DNA of 64,000 bases from Ferdinandcohnia sp036962685 (GCF_036962685.1 NZ_JBALOP010000039.1:1-64000); one strand, 5' to 3'; shown: positions 34,585 to 43,314, numbered from the stretch's first letter. The notes: generated by a model from the letters alone, not told the origin. Numbers and translations are program-made.

Positions 34585-34869
34585 ATGGAGAATGATGCAA
34601 TGTTAATTGATGATCGAGAAGACTTGATTGCTGTTTTACGGATGAGATTTGGTGATATTCCTGGAAAAATGATTGAAGAAATCTATGAAATCCAGGATAT
34701 GAGCACACTTCAGCGTCTTATCTTAGCGGCCGCAAATGCCTCAAGCTGGCAGGTCTTTCTTGAAGAATTTCAAGCAGGCACACAAAGTTTCAGGTTAGTG
34801 GGCGAGGACTTTAACCCATTGGCTAATATCCTGAAGGGAAGGGATGGAGACATTGGCAAAGCAAAATAG
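34585..34869 (+). CDS. Small DUF4351-like protein overlapping narG
   Basis: The protein has 94 residues from the ATG at 34585; TTG codons at 34573 and 34576 after AAAGGGG are alternative starts. The segment RFGDIPGKMIEEIYEIQDMSTLQRLILAAANASSWQVFLEEF resembles the DUF4351 tail seen on Rpn/PD-(D/E)XK-family proteins, but the nuclease part is missing. It overlaps the start of narG by 26 bases, so the two are translationally coupled. Function unknown. Confidence 0.5.
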   Translation: MENDAMLIDDREDLIAVLRMRFGDIPGKMIEEIYEIQDMSTLQRLILAAANASSWQVFLEEFQAGTQSFRLVGEDFNPLANILKGRDGDIGKAK

Positions 34870-37800
34870 TCTCTTTCACTCGCTAAAGCATTTAGTGCGT
34901 GGAGAGCGTATAAACGATGGTTGGACAGAAGAAAATCCACGCCCGCGAGACTGGGAATCGGTTTACCGAAATCGTTGGGCCCATGATAAGGTTGTCCGTT
35001 CCACACATGGAGTGAACTGTACGGGCTCATGCAGTTGGAAAATTCATGTCAAAGACGGGATTATCGCCTATGAAACTCAGCAAACAGACTATCCTTCAAC
35101 GGGAGATAATTTCCCAGATTACGAGCCCCGTGGATGCCCACGTGGTGCGAGTTTTTCATGGTATACATACAGCCCAACGCGAGTGAAATATCCCTATGTT
35201 CGTGGTGACCTTCTCGCTCTTTGGAAGGATGAAGTCGCAAAGGCGGATAATCCTGTCCAAGCATGGGAAAATATCGTCAGCAATCCAGAAAAGCGAAAAG
35301 CATATGTTTCTGTCCGTGGTAAGGGTGGCTTCGTAAGAGGAAACTGGAAGGATGTTTGCCAAATGATTGCAGCATCCACCATTCATACGATTAAAAAATA
35401 CGGTCCCGATCGGGTCGTAGGATTCAGCCCAATTCCCGCGATGTCAATGGTGAGCTATGCTGGTGGGGCAAGATTTTTATCTCTAATCGGTGGAACCATT
35501 CTTAGCTTCTATGATTGGTATGCGGACTTGCCGCCTGCATCACCACAGGTGTGGGGTGACCAGACCGATGTTCCGGAAAGCGGCGATTGGTACAACACAA
35601 AATACTTCATTATTTGGGGTACCAATATTCCACAAACGAGAACGCCAGATGCCCATTTTATGGTGGAAGCTCGTTATAACGGAACAAAGGTAGTTGGGGT
35701 AAGCCCGGACTACGCGGAATATGACAAGTTTGCCGACATATGGCTTCCCGCAAAAGCGGGCACAGACGGTGCACTAGCCATGGCGATGACCCATGTGATT
35801 TTAAAGGAATTTTATGTGGATAAAGAAACACCTTATTTCCGTGATTATGCGAAAAAATACACAGATTTACCGTTCTTAATTACCCTGAGTAAAAAAGGAG
35901 AAAGCTATCGCTCTGACCGGTTTCTAAGAGCTTCTGATTTTTCCGACCAACACGAGCTTGGTGATTGGAAGACTGTGGTTTGGGATGAAACGACAAATCA
36001 AATCGCAATACCAAATGGAAGCCAAGGCTTCAGATGGGACAGCAGCACGAAATGGAATCTTGACATGACTACGGAGGATGGCACAAGTATCAATCCAAAG
36101 CTAAGCTTTATCAACGATTCAGATGATGTTGCCATGGTCGAATTCCCTTATTTTGCGGAAAAAGAAGGCGGAAAAGTAGAGCGCGGTGTTCCAATTAAAC
36201 GGATGAAGGACCAATCGGGCAATGAACTGATTGTAACAACCGTTTATGACTTAATGCTTGCGCACACTGGTATTAGCCGCGGGCTTCAAGGTGATTATCC
36301 GACTGATTATAATGACACAGCGAGACCATATACACCTGCATGGCAGGAAAGCATAACAGGTGTGAAAAAGGAACATGTTATCCAGGTTGCGCGTGAATTT
36401 GCAGAAAATGCAGAACTGACCCAAGGTAAATCCATGATTGCCATGGGCGGAGGAACAAACCACTGGTTCCATAGTGACCAAATCTATCGTGCCATTTTAA
36501 ACCTTGTTCTCCTAACAGGTTCACAAGGCGTCAATGGTGGTGGTTGGGCGCACTATGTAGGACAGGAGAAGGTGCGTCCATTAGAGGGATTCTCTCAAAT
36601 TGCGTTTGCTAACGATTGGGTAAAAGCACCTCGTCTCATGAACGGTACATCCTTTTTCTATTTTGCAACTGAGCAGTTCCGTTATGAATACGATTTTGAT
36701 GATAAAGAAACGGACTGGGGCAGCAAGTATTCCAATATGCACCCTGCTGATTTTAATGCGATGTCATCACGTCTTGGTTGGTTACCAAGCTTCCCAACAC
36801 TCTCGCAAAATTCATTGGAGGTCATGAAGGAAGCCCGTTCGAAACATAGTGATGACAAATCCGTGACGGATTATATCGCAAAACAACTGGTCGATGGGGA
36901 GTTAGATTTTGCAATTGAAAATCCAAATGATCCACGAAACTTCCCAAGAGTCTTCTTTAATTGGCGCTCCAATTTATTAGGAGACAGCGGGAAAGGTCAT
37001 GAGTATTTCGTAAAGCATTTAATTGGCTCAAAGGATACGGTTTTATCAGACCCAGAACAATCTTGGCAGCCAAAGGATGTCAACATTTCAGAAAAACCGC
37101 CTGAAGGAAAAACGGATCTCTTTGTAAGTATGGATTTCCGAATGACTAGTTCAGGGCTGTTCTCTGACATTATCCTGCCTGCTGCTACATGGTATGAAAA
37201 ACAAGACATCAGTACAACGGATCTACATCCATTTGTGCATCCATTTAATGCGGCAATTAGCCCGCCATGGGAAACAAGAAGTGACTGGGATGCATTTAGG
37301 GAAATCGCAAAAGCATTCTCGGAGCTTGCAAAAGACCATTTGCCAGCCCAAGAGGATCTCGTCATTTCCCCACTTGCCCATGACACGATTAATGAAATAG
37401 CTCAGCCTTTTGGAAAAGTGAAGGATTGGCGTAAAGGCGAAGTGGAAGGTATTCCAGGAAAAACGATGCCGAACCTCAATTTTGTGAAGCGAGATTATCC
37501 AAATGTGTATGATATGTGGATAACTGTCGGACCGAATATTAAAAATGGATACGGAACGAAAGGAGTCAAAATCCCTGGGGATAAAGTATTCCAATCCTTG
37601 ACGGATCGCCTCGGACCTTCAAAATCTGAAGGTGTCGGTAAAGGACTCCCATCTTTATATTCCGATGTCAAAGCAATCAATGCAATCCTTCTCATGTCAG
37701 GGGCCACAAATGGGAAGCGTGCTGTTGAAGGCTGGAAGTCTATGGAACAAAAAACAGGGAAGAAGCTCAGTCATATTGCTAAAGAGCGTGAAGAAGAAGA

Positions 37801-38530
37801 CTTTACATTAGATGCCTTGACCATTCAGCCAAGACAAACCCTTTCAACACCGGTTTGGAGTGGGCTTGAGAATGACGGTCGCCGTTATTCACCATTTACA
37901 GTAAACAAAGAGTTTCATATTCCATGGCACACTCTTACAGGAAGACAAAGCTTTTATTTAGATCATGAAGTCATGCTCGATTATGGTGAAGGGCTTCCAC
38001 TCTACCTGCCGCCAATTAACAAAGGTCCTTTTATTAAAGGGGAAAAAGAGGTTGAGAACAGTGGAAAGTCAATTACGCTTCGTTATATGACGCCACACCA
38101 AAAGTGGGGTATCCACACGATGTTCACGGATACCAAAAACATGGTGCAGCTATTTAGAGGCTGGCAGGTTGTCTGGTTGAACGAGGAGGATGCTGCTGAA
38201 ATCGGTATTAAGGATAATGACTGGATTGAATTATACAATCGAAACGGTGCCGTTGTAGCTAGGGCTGTGTTAACCTACAGAATGCCGCGCGGCGCGGTCT
38301 ATATGCATCATGCCCAAGACCGGGTTATGGGAGTACCAGGAAACACAATCAATAAAAATCGTGGTGGAACACATAACAGCGTGACGAGAATTTATCCAAA
38401 GGCAACACATATGATTGGTGGTTATTCACAGCTAAGCTATGGATTCAATTATTATGGACCAACAGGTAGCCAACGAGATACGTTAACGATTGTTCGCCCA
38501 TTAAAGGAGGTCGACTGGCTTGAGAATTAA
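34844..38530 (+). CDS. narG: Respiratory nitrate reductase alpha subunit NarG
   Basis: The 1228-residue length is as in B. subtilis. The N-terminal FS0 cluster motif has a histidine ligand (THGVNCTGSCSWKIHVKDG) and a fourth cysteine in RGCPRGASFSWY. Mo-bis-MGD binding segments include SFYDWYADLPPASPQVWGDQTDVPES and TGSQGVNGGGWAHYVGQEKVRP. It reduces nitrate to nitrite on the cytoplasmic side, with NarH and NarI as electron path. ATG 34844 follows GAAGGGAAGG; a TTG at 34853 is possible. It overlaps narH by 11 bases. Confidence 0.96.
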   Translation: METLAKQNSLFHSLKHLVRGERINDGWTEENPRPRDWESVYRNRWAHDKVVRSTHGVNCTGSCSWKIHVKDGIIAYETQQTDYPSTGDNFPDYEPRGCPRGASFSWYTYSPTRVKYPYVRGDLLALWKDEVAKADNPVQAWENIVSNPEKRKAYVSVRGKGGFVRGNWKDVCQMIAASTIHTIKKYGPDRVVGFSPIPAMSMVSYAGGARFLSLIGGTILSFYDWYADLPPASPQVWGDQTDVPESGDWYNTKYFIIWGTNIPQTRTPDAHFMVEARYNGTKVVGVSPDYAEYDKFADIWLPAKAGTDGALAMAMTHVILKEFYVDKETPYFRDYAKKYTDLPFLITLSKKGESYRSDRFLRASDFSDQHELGDWKTVVWDETTNQIAIPNGSQGFRWDSSTKWNLDMTTEDGTSINPKLSFINDSDDVAMVEFPYFAEKEGGKVERGVPIKRMKDQSGNELIVTTVYDLMLAHTGISRGLQGDYPTDYNDTARPYTPAWQESITGVKKEHVIQVAREFAENAELTQGKSMIAMGGGTNHWFHSDQIYRAILNLVLLTGSQGVNGGGWAHYVGQEKVRPLEGFSQIAFANDWVKAPRLMNGTSFFYFATEQFRYEYDFDDKETDWGSKYSNMHPADFNAMSSRLGWLPSFPTLSQNSLEVMKEARSKHSDDKSVTDYIAKQLVDGELDFAIENPNDPRNFPRVFFNWRSNLLGDSGKGHEYFVKHLIGSKDTVLSDPEQSWQPKDVNISEKPPEGKTDLFVSMDFRMTSSGLFSDIILPAATWYEKQDISTTDLHPFVHPFNAAISPPWETRSDWDAFREIAKAFSELAKDHLPAQEDLVISPLAHDTINEIAQPFGKVKDWRKGEVEGIPGKTMPNLNFVKRDYPNVYDMWITVGPNIKNGYGTKGVKIPGDKVFQSLTDRLGPSKSEGVGKGLPSLYSDVKAINAILLMSGATNGKRAVEGWKSMEQKTGKKLSHIAKEREEEDFTLDALTIQPRQTLSTPVWSGLENDGRRYSPFTVNKEFHIPWHTLTGRQSFYLDHEVMLDYGEGLPLYLPPINKGPFIKGEKEVENSGKSITLRYMTPHQKWGIHTMFTDTKNMVQLFRGWQVVWLNEEDAAEIGIKDNDWIELYNRNGAVVARAVLTYRMPRGAVYMHHAQDRVMGVPGNTINKNRGGTHNSVTRIYPKATHMIGGYSQLSYGFNYYGPTGSQRDTLTIVRPLKEVDWLEN

Positions 38531-40022
38531 GGCACAGGTGGCGATGGTCATGCACTTAGACAAGTGTATCGGCTGTCATACTTGTTCTGTCACATGTAAA
38601 AATGTATGGACGAATCGACCCGGCATGGAGTACGTCTGGTTCAATAACGTTGAAACTCGTCCTGGACCAGGGTACCCGAAGGAATGGGAAAACACGGATC
38701 GCTACAAAGGTGGTTGGACATTGCGAAATGGAAAACTGCATCTACGAGCAGGGGGTCCAATTTCCAAACTTGCAAACATTTTTTACAATCCAAATATGGC
38801 AGAGCTAGATGATTTTTATGAGCCTTGGACATACGATTATGAACATCTTCATACTGCAAAAAAAGGGGAAAACATCCCTGTTGCACGACCAAAGTCAATG
38901 ATTACAGGTAAGTACATGGATAAGCCGGAATGGGGTCCGAACTGGGATGATGACCTTGCTGGCGGTAGCGAGGTCGTCCCGATGGACCCGAACGTTCAAA
39001 AGCTTCAAGAGCATATTGCGATGGAATATGAAAAAACATTCATGATGTATTTACCGCGAATTTGTGAACATTGCTTGAATCCATCCTGTGTCGCGTCTTG
39101 TCCTTCAGGTGCGCTTTATAAAAGAGATGAGGACGGAATTGTTCTCGTTGACCAGGATGCTTGTCGTGGCTGGCGTTTTTGCATGAATGGCTGTCCGTAT
39201 CACAAGGTGTACTATAACTGGAACACTCATAAGGCAGAAAAATGTAACTTCTGTTATCCGCGTACAGAGGCAGGTCTTCCAACTATTTGTTCGGAAACAT
39301 GTGTTGGTCGTATCCGTTATATCGGGGTTGTTTTATATGATGCAGACCGCGTGAAAGAAGCGGCATCTGTAGAGAATCCGAAAGACCTATATGAATCACA
39401 GCTTTCTGTCTTTTTAGATCCATTTGATCCAGATGTGATTGAAAAAGCCCAAGAACAAGGAATAAATCAAAGTTGGATTCAAAGTGCGCAGGAGTCACCT
39501 GTGTATAAAATGGCGATGAAGTGGAAGATTGCGTTGCCATTGCATCCTGAATATCGCACAATGCCAATGGTTTGGTATGTGCCGCCACTTAGTCCAATTA
39601 TGAACCATATCACAAACGAGCAAAGCTTGAATGCAGAAGGATATATTCCAGCGGTTGATGATATGCGAATTCCGATGGAGTACTTGGCATCAATTTTATC
39701 GGCAGATGATACAGATGTGATTCGCCGTGTCTTACTGAAGATGGCTGCCATGCGTGTTCATATGCGTTCCAAAACGGTTGGAGGAATTGACGGTGAGTCA
39801 ATGAGCAAGCTTATAAAGGAAGCAAATACAACACCGGAAGAGCTTGAGGAAATGCAGCGCTTATTAGGTGTTGCGAAATACAATGAGCGTTTTGTGATTC
39901 CAACAGGCCGACGCGAAATGGATGATGACCTTCATTACAAGCAAGGCGCATGTAGCATTGAGGATTTAGCACCACCAGAAGGTATGGTGACATATCCATT
40001 TGAAAGAAGTGGAAATCAATGA
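38520..40022 (+). CDS. narH: Respiratory nitrate reductase beta subunit NarH
   Basis: The 500-residue protein starts with TTG after AAAGGAGG and has the family N-terminus RIKAQVAMVMHLDKCIGCHTCSVTCKNVW. Four cysteine groups hold three [4Fe-4S] and one [3Fe-4S] cluster; the CRGWRFCMNGCPY tryptophan is the mark of the [3Fe-4S] site. It passes electrons from NarI haem to NarG. It overlaps narJ by 4 bases. Confidence 0.96.
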   Translation: MRIKAQVAMVMHLDKCIGCHTCSVTCKNVWTNRPGMEYVWFNNVETRPGPGYPKEWENTDRYKGGWTLRNGKLHLRAGGPISKLANIFYNPNMAELDDFYEPWTYDYEHLHTAKKGENIPVARPKSMITGKYMDKPEWGPNWDDDLAGGSEVVPMDPNVQKLQEHIAMEYEKTFMMYLPRICEHCLNPSCVASCPSGALYKRDEDGIVLVDQDACRGWRFCMNGCPYHKVYYNWNTHKAEKCNFCYPRTEAGLPTICSETCVGRIRYIGVVLYDADRVKEAASVENPKDLYESQLSVFLDPFDPDVIEKAQEQGINQSWIQSAQESPVYKMAMKWKIALPLHPEYRTMPMVWYVPPLSPIMNHITNEQSLNAEGYIPAVDDMRIPMEYLASILSADDTDVIRRVLLKMAAMRVHMRSKTVGGIDGESMSKLIKEANTTPEELEEMQRLLGVAKYNERFVIPTGRREMDDDLHYKQGACSIEDLAPPEGMVTYPFERSGNQ

Positions 40023-40621
40023 CCAGTGAAGCAAAAGCAATCTTAATGATCATGTCACGTATCCTCGATTATCCGGACCAGACTCTTCTTGAAAATTATC
40101 CGGATTTAGAGAAATACGTGAACGAAGAAGTGGGCTCTGTAAACATGAGAAATGAAATTTTAGAACGAATTGCGCCTCTTTTTAAAATGCCATTGCTTGA
40201 ATTACAGGAGCTCTATGTGGATACCTTCGATTATAAGGATCGAACAAGTCTTTATTTAACCTCACACGAATTAGGTGATAGCCGAAAACGTGGAGCAGCC
40301 TTAATTAAGCTACAAAAACTAATCGTCGAAGGTGGATTTGAATATCACGGAAAGGAAATTGTGGATTATATCCCAATGCTGTTTGAGCTTTTAGCACATG
40401 CACCTGAAGGCGAAAACTTTGAACGGTTATACCGCCGCTTAGCCTTTGCGGTCAATCGAATTCATAAAAACCTTTTTGATTCAAATCCATACCACAAAAT
40501 TGTGAACCTTTTAATGATGTTTGTCTTTGAAGCGCCAGAAGCAGAAGAAATCACATTGCTAGAAAATCAGCGTGAGGAAGCGGATTTAGAGGAGCTTCCA
40601 TATCCAATGCTTTATCAATGA
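40019..40621 (+). CDS. narJ: Nitrate reductase chaperone NarJ
   Basis: The 200-residue protein has the TorD/NarJ pattern (ILDYPDQTLLENYPDLEKY, LYLTSHELGDSRKRGAALIKL, PDYIPMLFELL-like segment). It binds apo-NarG for cofactor insertion and is not part of the final enzyme. Its stop codon overlaps the first bases of a 163-base gap before narI, unusual because narJ and narI are normally adjacent. Confidence 0.93.
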   Translation: MTSEAKAILMIMSRILDYPDQTLLENYPDLEKYVNEEVGSVNMRNEILERIAPLFKMPLLELQELYVDTFDYKDRTSLYLTSHELGDSRKRGAALIKLQKLIVEGGFEYHGKEIVDYIPMLFELLAHAPEGENFERLYRRLAFAVNRIHKNLFDSNPYHKIVNLLMMFVFEAPEAEEITLLENQREEADLEELPYPMLYQ

Positions 40622-40633
40622 TGTTCATAACTC

Positions 40634-40746
40634 TGTGGATATTGTGGACAATGTGGATATTGTGGAAAAAAATATTCAGTAAATTTTCAACACTATCCAC
40701 AAAAGCATCCACAGGCTGTGGAAAACAAATGTTCTTATGTGGATAA
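40634..40746. other. Cluster of eight DnaA-box-like nonamers between narJ and narI
   Basis: Five plus-oriented boxes are TGTGGATAT (40634), TGTGGACAA (40643), TGTGGATAT (40652), TGTGGAAAA (40661) and TGTGGAAAA (40717). Two are inverted: CTATCCACA (40693) and GCATCCACA (40705). A perfect TGTGGATAA is at 40738. The first four follow each other head to tail with no spacer. All but one match the consensus at 8 or 9 of 9 positions. This is far above chance for 113 bases. No replication gene is nearby. Confidence 0.7.
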
Positions 40747-40784
40747 GATATTTTTACTTCATGATTTTGAAAGGAGGTTAATGG

Positions 40785-41486
40785 ATGGAATTACATTTCT
40801 GGTGGACGGCATACCCATATATATGCATAGCAATCCTTGTTGTAGGGACATTTTATCGGTTTGTGTTCCGAGGAAAAAGCTGGACCGCACCATCAACAGA
40901 AATCTTTGAGAAAAAGTGGCTACGCTATGCATCAGTCATTTTTCACTACGGAATCATTTTCGCCTTTATCGGTCATGTTATGGGGATGCTGATTCCTCTT
41001 GAGTTTTACAATGCAATCGGAATCGACGACCATACCTATCACCTATTTGCCATAGCTGGAGGTGGCCTAGCAGGGCTTATGGTTGTGCTCGGATTAATTC
41101 TATTTTTGATTCGGAAATTTGTAATTGAGCGCGTCCATGTTCATACTTCGGCAGGTAGTTATTTTACAATCATCCTACTGCTAATAATTGCTGGTTTAGG
41201 GACGTATATGACACTAGTGTATAACACAACAGTTGCGGCATATGAGTATCGAATTTCAATTGGGCCGTGGTTTCGAAGCTTATTCACACTTAATCCACAA
41301 CCTGAGTTAATGCTCGGAGTTCCAACCTTATTTAAAATTCATGTCATCCTGTCGTTCCTTTTATTTGCATCGATTCCTTTTACAAAGCTAGTCCATATGT
41401 TCAGTTTCCCATTGCGCTACCCAGCAAGAGCACCTCAGCAATACCGCTCGCGTGATGGCTATTCGAAAAATACCAGACAAAACTAA
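40785..41486 (+). CDS. narI: Respiratory nitrate reductase gamma subunit NarI
   Basis: The 233-residue membrane cytochrome b has five hydrophobic segments and the haem histidines in FHYGIIFAFIGHVMG and HVILSFLLFASIPFTKLVH. It oxidises menaquinol on the outside and passes electrons to NarH. The ATG at 40785 follows AAAGGAGG. A terminator follows its stop codon. Confidence 0.95.
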   Translation: MELHFWWTAYPYICIAILVVGTFYRFVFRGKSWTAPSTEIFEKKWLRYASVIFHYGIIFAFIGHVMGMLIPLEFYNAIGIDDHTYHLFAIAGGGLAGLMVVLGLILFLIRKFVIERVHVHTSAGSYFTIILLLIIAGLGTYMTLVYNTTVAAYEYRISIGPWFRSLFTLNPQPELMLGVPTLFKIHVILSFLLFASIPFTKLVHMFSFPLRYPARAPQQYRSRDGYSKNTRQN

Positions 41487-41512
41487 GGGGAGGGTCGCCT
41501 CCTCTTCTTTAT
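41486..41512 (+). terminator. Terminator of narGHJI
   Basis: The stem AGGGGAGG / CCTCCTCT with loop GTCG is followed by TCTTTATTT, directly after the narI stop codon. Confidence 0.75.
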
Positions 41513-41541
41513 TTGCCTCAAAAACTAAATCCCTTCGCAAT

Positions 41542-41557
41542 TTTGACCTGCGTCAAA
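41542..41557. promoter_or_regulatory. Fnr/Dnr-type palindrome TTTGAC-CTGC-GTCAAA
   Basis: A perfect 6-4-6 inverted repeat fits the TTGA-N6-TCAA sites read by Fnr/Dnr regulators with an E-x2-SR recognition helix. The regulator encoded at 41774 has such a helix (QETLSRRL), so this may be an autoregulatory site about 220 bases upstream of its start. Confidence 0.5.
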
Positions 41558-41773
41558 GTTTATCCTTTCACCTTAGCTTAAAATAAAGTTGTAGAAAAAA
41601 ATCGTGGTTGTAAATTATGACAAATTTATTAATTGTTATCCCAGCGAGGACAGAGTTTCCTGAATCTGGTATGTTTAACCATAAGGGAAGTGTCTTGCTT
41701 AACTTCCAAAAAAAATAAACCAACAAACAGTAGTTACGACTATCTTGGACTATATACAAGGGAGAGTTGTTAA

Positions 41774-42475
41774 ATGTCTAGTCATTCTTGTAATCACAGC
41801 GACCACATGAAAACCTCATGTATTTCAAGGGTTCCGATTTTTAACCATTTGACCGAAACTGAAATGGCTGAAATCTCACAGGTGGCAGTGAGCAAACGTC
41901 TCAAGAAAGGCGAGCTTTTATTCCACTCAGAAGAGCTCTCAGAACATCTTTTCATTGTCCACAAAGGCTTGGTAAAAATGTACCGGATTACTGAAAATGG
42001 GAAAGAACAAATTATTCGGTTTGTTGAAGAAGGTGACTTCATCGGCGAGCTTGCTCTCTTTTCAAAATCAATGACAACAAGCTTTGCGGAGGCAATGGAA
42101 GATACTGAAGTTTGTACCATCCAGCAGCAGGACATTCATCAACTACTCCTAAGCTATCCAACCATTTCGTTAAAAATCCTAGAGGAATTCACGAGTAGAC
42201 TGAATGAAACGGAATCACTCATTGAAAAATTAAACTCACAGGATGTAGAAAAGCGTGTCGCGGGATATTTAGTGGAACTAATTGATGCCCAAGATGAAGC
42301 ATCGATGATCATTCAATTACCGATTAGCAAAGGAGACCTCGCATCCTACCTTGGAACCTCACAGGAAACACTCAGTCGCAGGCTTTCGGCATTTCAAAAC
42401 CAAGGCCTAATTGAGCTAAAAGGACAAAGAAAAATCATCATCAAACAACTAGAAGAGCTTAAAAAACTAGTTTAA
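41774..42475 (+). CDS. Crp/Fnr-family regulator with N-terminal cysteines
   Basis: The 233-residue protein has an N-terminal extension with histidines and cysteines (C6 and C16 in SHSCNHSDHMKTSCISRV), a cyclic-nucleotide-like sensor domain with a further cysteine near residue 116 (EVCTI), and a winged helix with recognition segment GTSQETLSRRLSAF. The E-T-x-S-R pattern is that of Fnr, predicting TTGAT-type DNA sites. The cysteine set is too small for a certain [4Fe-4S] site. It follows narGHJI and is likely to regulate it or the flavodoxin-like gene after it. Confidence 0.85.
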   Translation: MSSHSCNHSDHMKTSCISRVPIFNHLTETEMAEISQVAVSKRLKKGELLFHSEELSEHLFIVHKGLVKMYRITENGKEQIIRFVEEGDFIGELALFSKSMTTSFAEAMEDTEVCTIQQQDIHQLLLSYPTISLKILEEFTSRLNETESLIEKLNSQDVEKRVAGYLVELIDAQDEASMIIQLPISKGDLASYLGTSQETLSRRLSAFQNQGLIELKGQRKIIIKQLEELKKLV

Positions 42476-42478
42476 AAA

Positions 42479-42619
42479 GGAGGATGAAGAGGACCGAGAA
42501 TTTCAAGGCGGTGCAGCTTTGAGGACCGGAGCGTATGCAGTTAATACGTGAGGACCGGAGAAGCAAGCCAACGCAGAAATTCGATGCGTCATATTCACCG
42601 CACTTTTTAAACATCCTCT
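42479..42619 (+). ncRNA. Structured element with repeated GAGGACCGGAG motifs
   Basis: A 141-base element is closed by GGAGGATG (42479) pairing with CATCCTCT (42612). It contains GAGGACCGAG once and GAGGACCGGAG twice (42521, 42552), separated by small stems such as GCGTAT / ATACGT. It resembles, from memory, intergenic elements found in many Bacillus genomes. The position after a Crp/Fnr gene and before the flavodoxin-like gene suggests a regulatory or terminator-like RNA. It has no coding capacity. Confidence 0.45.
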
Positions 42620-42658
42620 TAAAAAGAAAGCGAACAACTAAAGAAAAAGGTGATAGCC

Positions 42659-43104
42659 TTGAACAATGCCATTCTCATATATGCAAGCATGTCGGGGAAT
42701 ACAGAATTAATGGCAACGTATATTGCAGAAGGGGTAAAGGAAAAAGGGGTCCAACTGGACGTCAAAGAGTGCTTTGAAATTGACCCCGAAGAACTTATTA
42801 ACTACGATGGAATTACATTGGTAGCTATACTTGGGGGGAGGGAGAGCTCCCCGATGAATTACTAGATTTTTATGACGAAATGGACCATCTTGATTTTCAT
42901 TTTAAAAAAGGGGCTGTGTTCGGATCTGGTAGCACACTATACTCGAATTATGGCGGCGCTGTCGACTTACTAGTGGCCAAGTTAAAAGAACGTGGAGCTA
43001 GCGTCATTGCAGATCCATTAAAAGTCGAACTTACACCTAACCATCAAGACGAATTGATATGCAAAGAATTTGGCAGACAATTTGCCGAAAAGCTTAACGA
43101 CTAG
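42659..43104 (+). pseudogene. Flavodoxin, frameshifted
   Basis: The first frame, from a TTG at 42659 after AAAGGTGAT, has the FMN phosphate loop ILIYASMSGNTELMATYIAEG and continues to GITLVAI, then goes astray. The second frame resumes with YTWGEGELPDELLDFYDEMDHLDF and runs to KLND. Joining them gives a normal flavodoxin of about 150 residues. The break lies at GTAGCTATACTTGG near 42822, consistent with loss of one base. It may be a true mutation, a sequencing error or recoding. It would carry electrons in the cytoplasm if repaired. Confidence 0.8.
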
Positions 43105-43112
43105 TAACACTA

Positions 43113-43146
43113 GAAGGGTTCTCTCATTCCAGAGGGGGCCTTTTGT
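43113..43146 (+). terminator. Terminator of the flavodoxin-like gene
   Basis: An imperfect stem (AAGG-TCTCT / AGAGG-CCTT) is followed by TTTTG just after the stop codon. Confidence 0.6.
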
Positions 43147-43167
43147 TGGTTTTCTGGAGGGGAATTT

Positions 43168-43272
43168 GGGGTTTGTCCAATATATTGATATTTTTGTCCG
43201 ATATAATTCGAGCAATGTCTGATAAATCGCTGAATTGGTGATATCCGGCCGCGATTGTCCGATATATTGACA
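43168..43272. repeat. GTCCGATATAT-type intergenic repeat
   Basis: Short degenerate copies TGTCCAATATATTGAT, TGTCCGATATAATTCG, TGTCTGATAAATCGC, GTGATATCCGG and TGTCCGATATATTGAC recur over about 100 bases. The last one supplies the TTGACA -35 box of the dioxygenase gene. Confidence 0.6.
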
Positions 43273-43314
43273 AAGAGTGATTTTTATTTTACTATTATCT
43301 TGAATTCAAGATAA
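43267..43314 (+). promoter_or_regulatory. Promoter with MhqR-like operator
   Basis: TTGACA (43267-43272), a 17-base spacer and TACTAT (43290-43295) form a good sigma-A promoter. A perfect 20-base palindrome TTATCTTGAATTCAAGATAA (43295-43314) covers the start site. It is close to the MhqR box of B. subtilis (ATCTCGAATTCGAGAT), a MarR-type repressor that responds to quinones. Confidence 0.75.

Noticed and set aside
40634..40746. Plasmid or chromosomal replication origin
   Set aside because: No rep, dnaA or dnaN gene and no AT-rich unwinding stretch next to the boxes. The site lies inside the nar operon.
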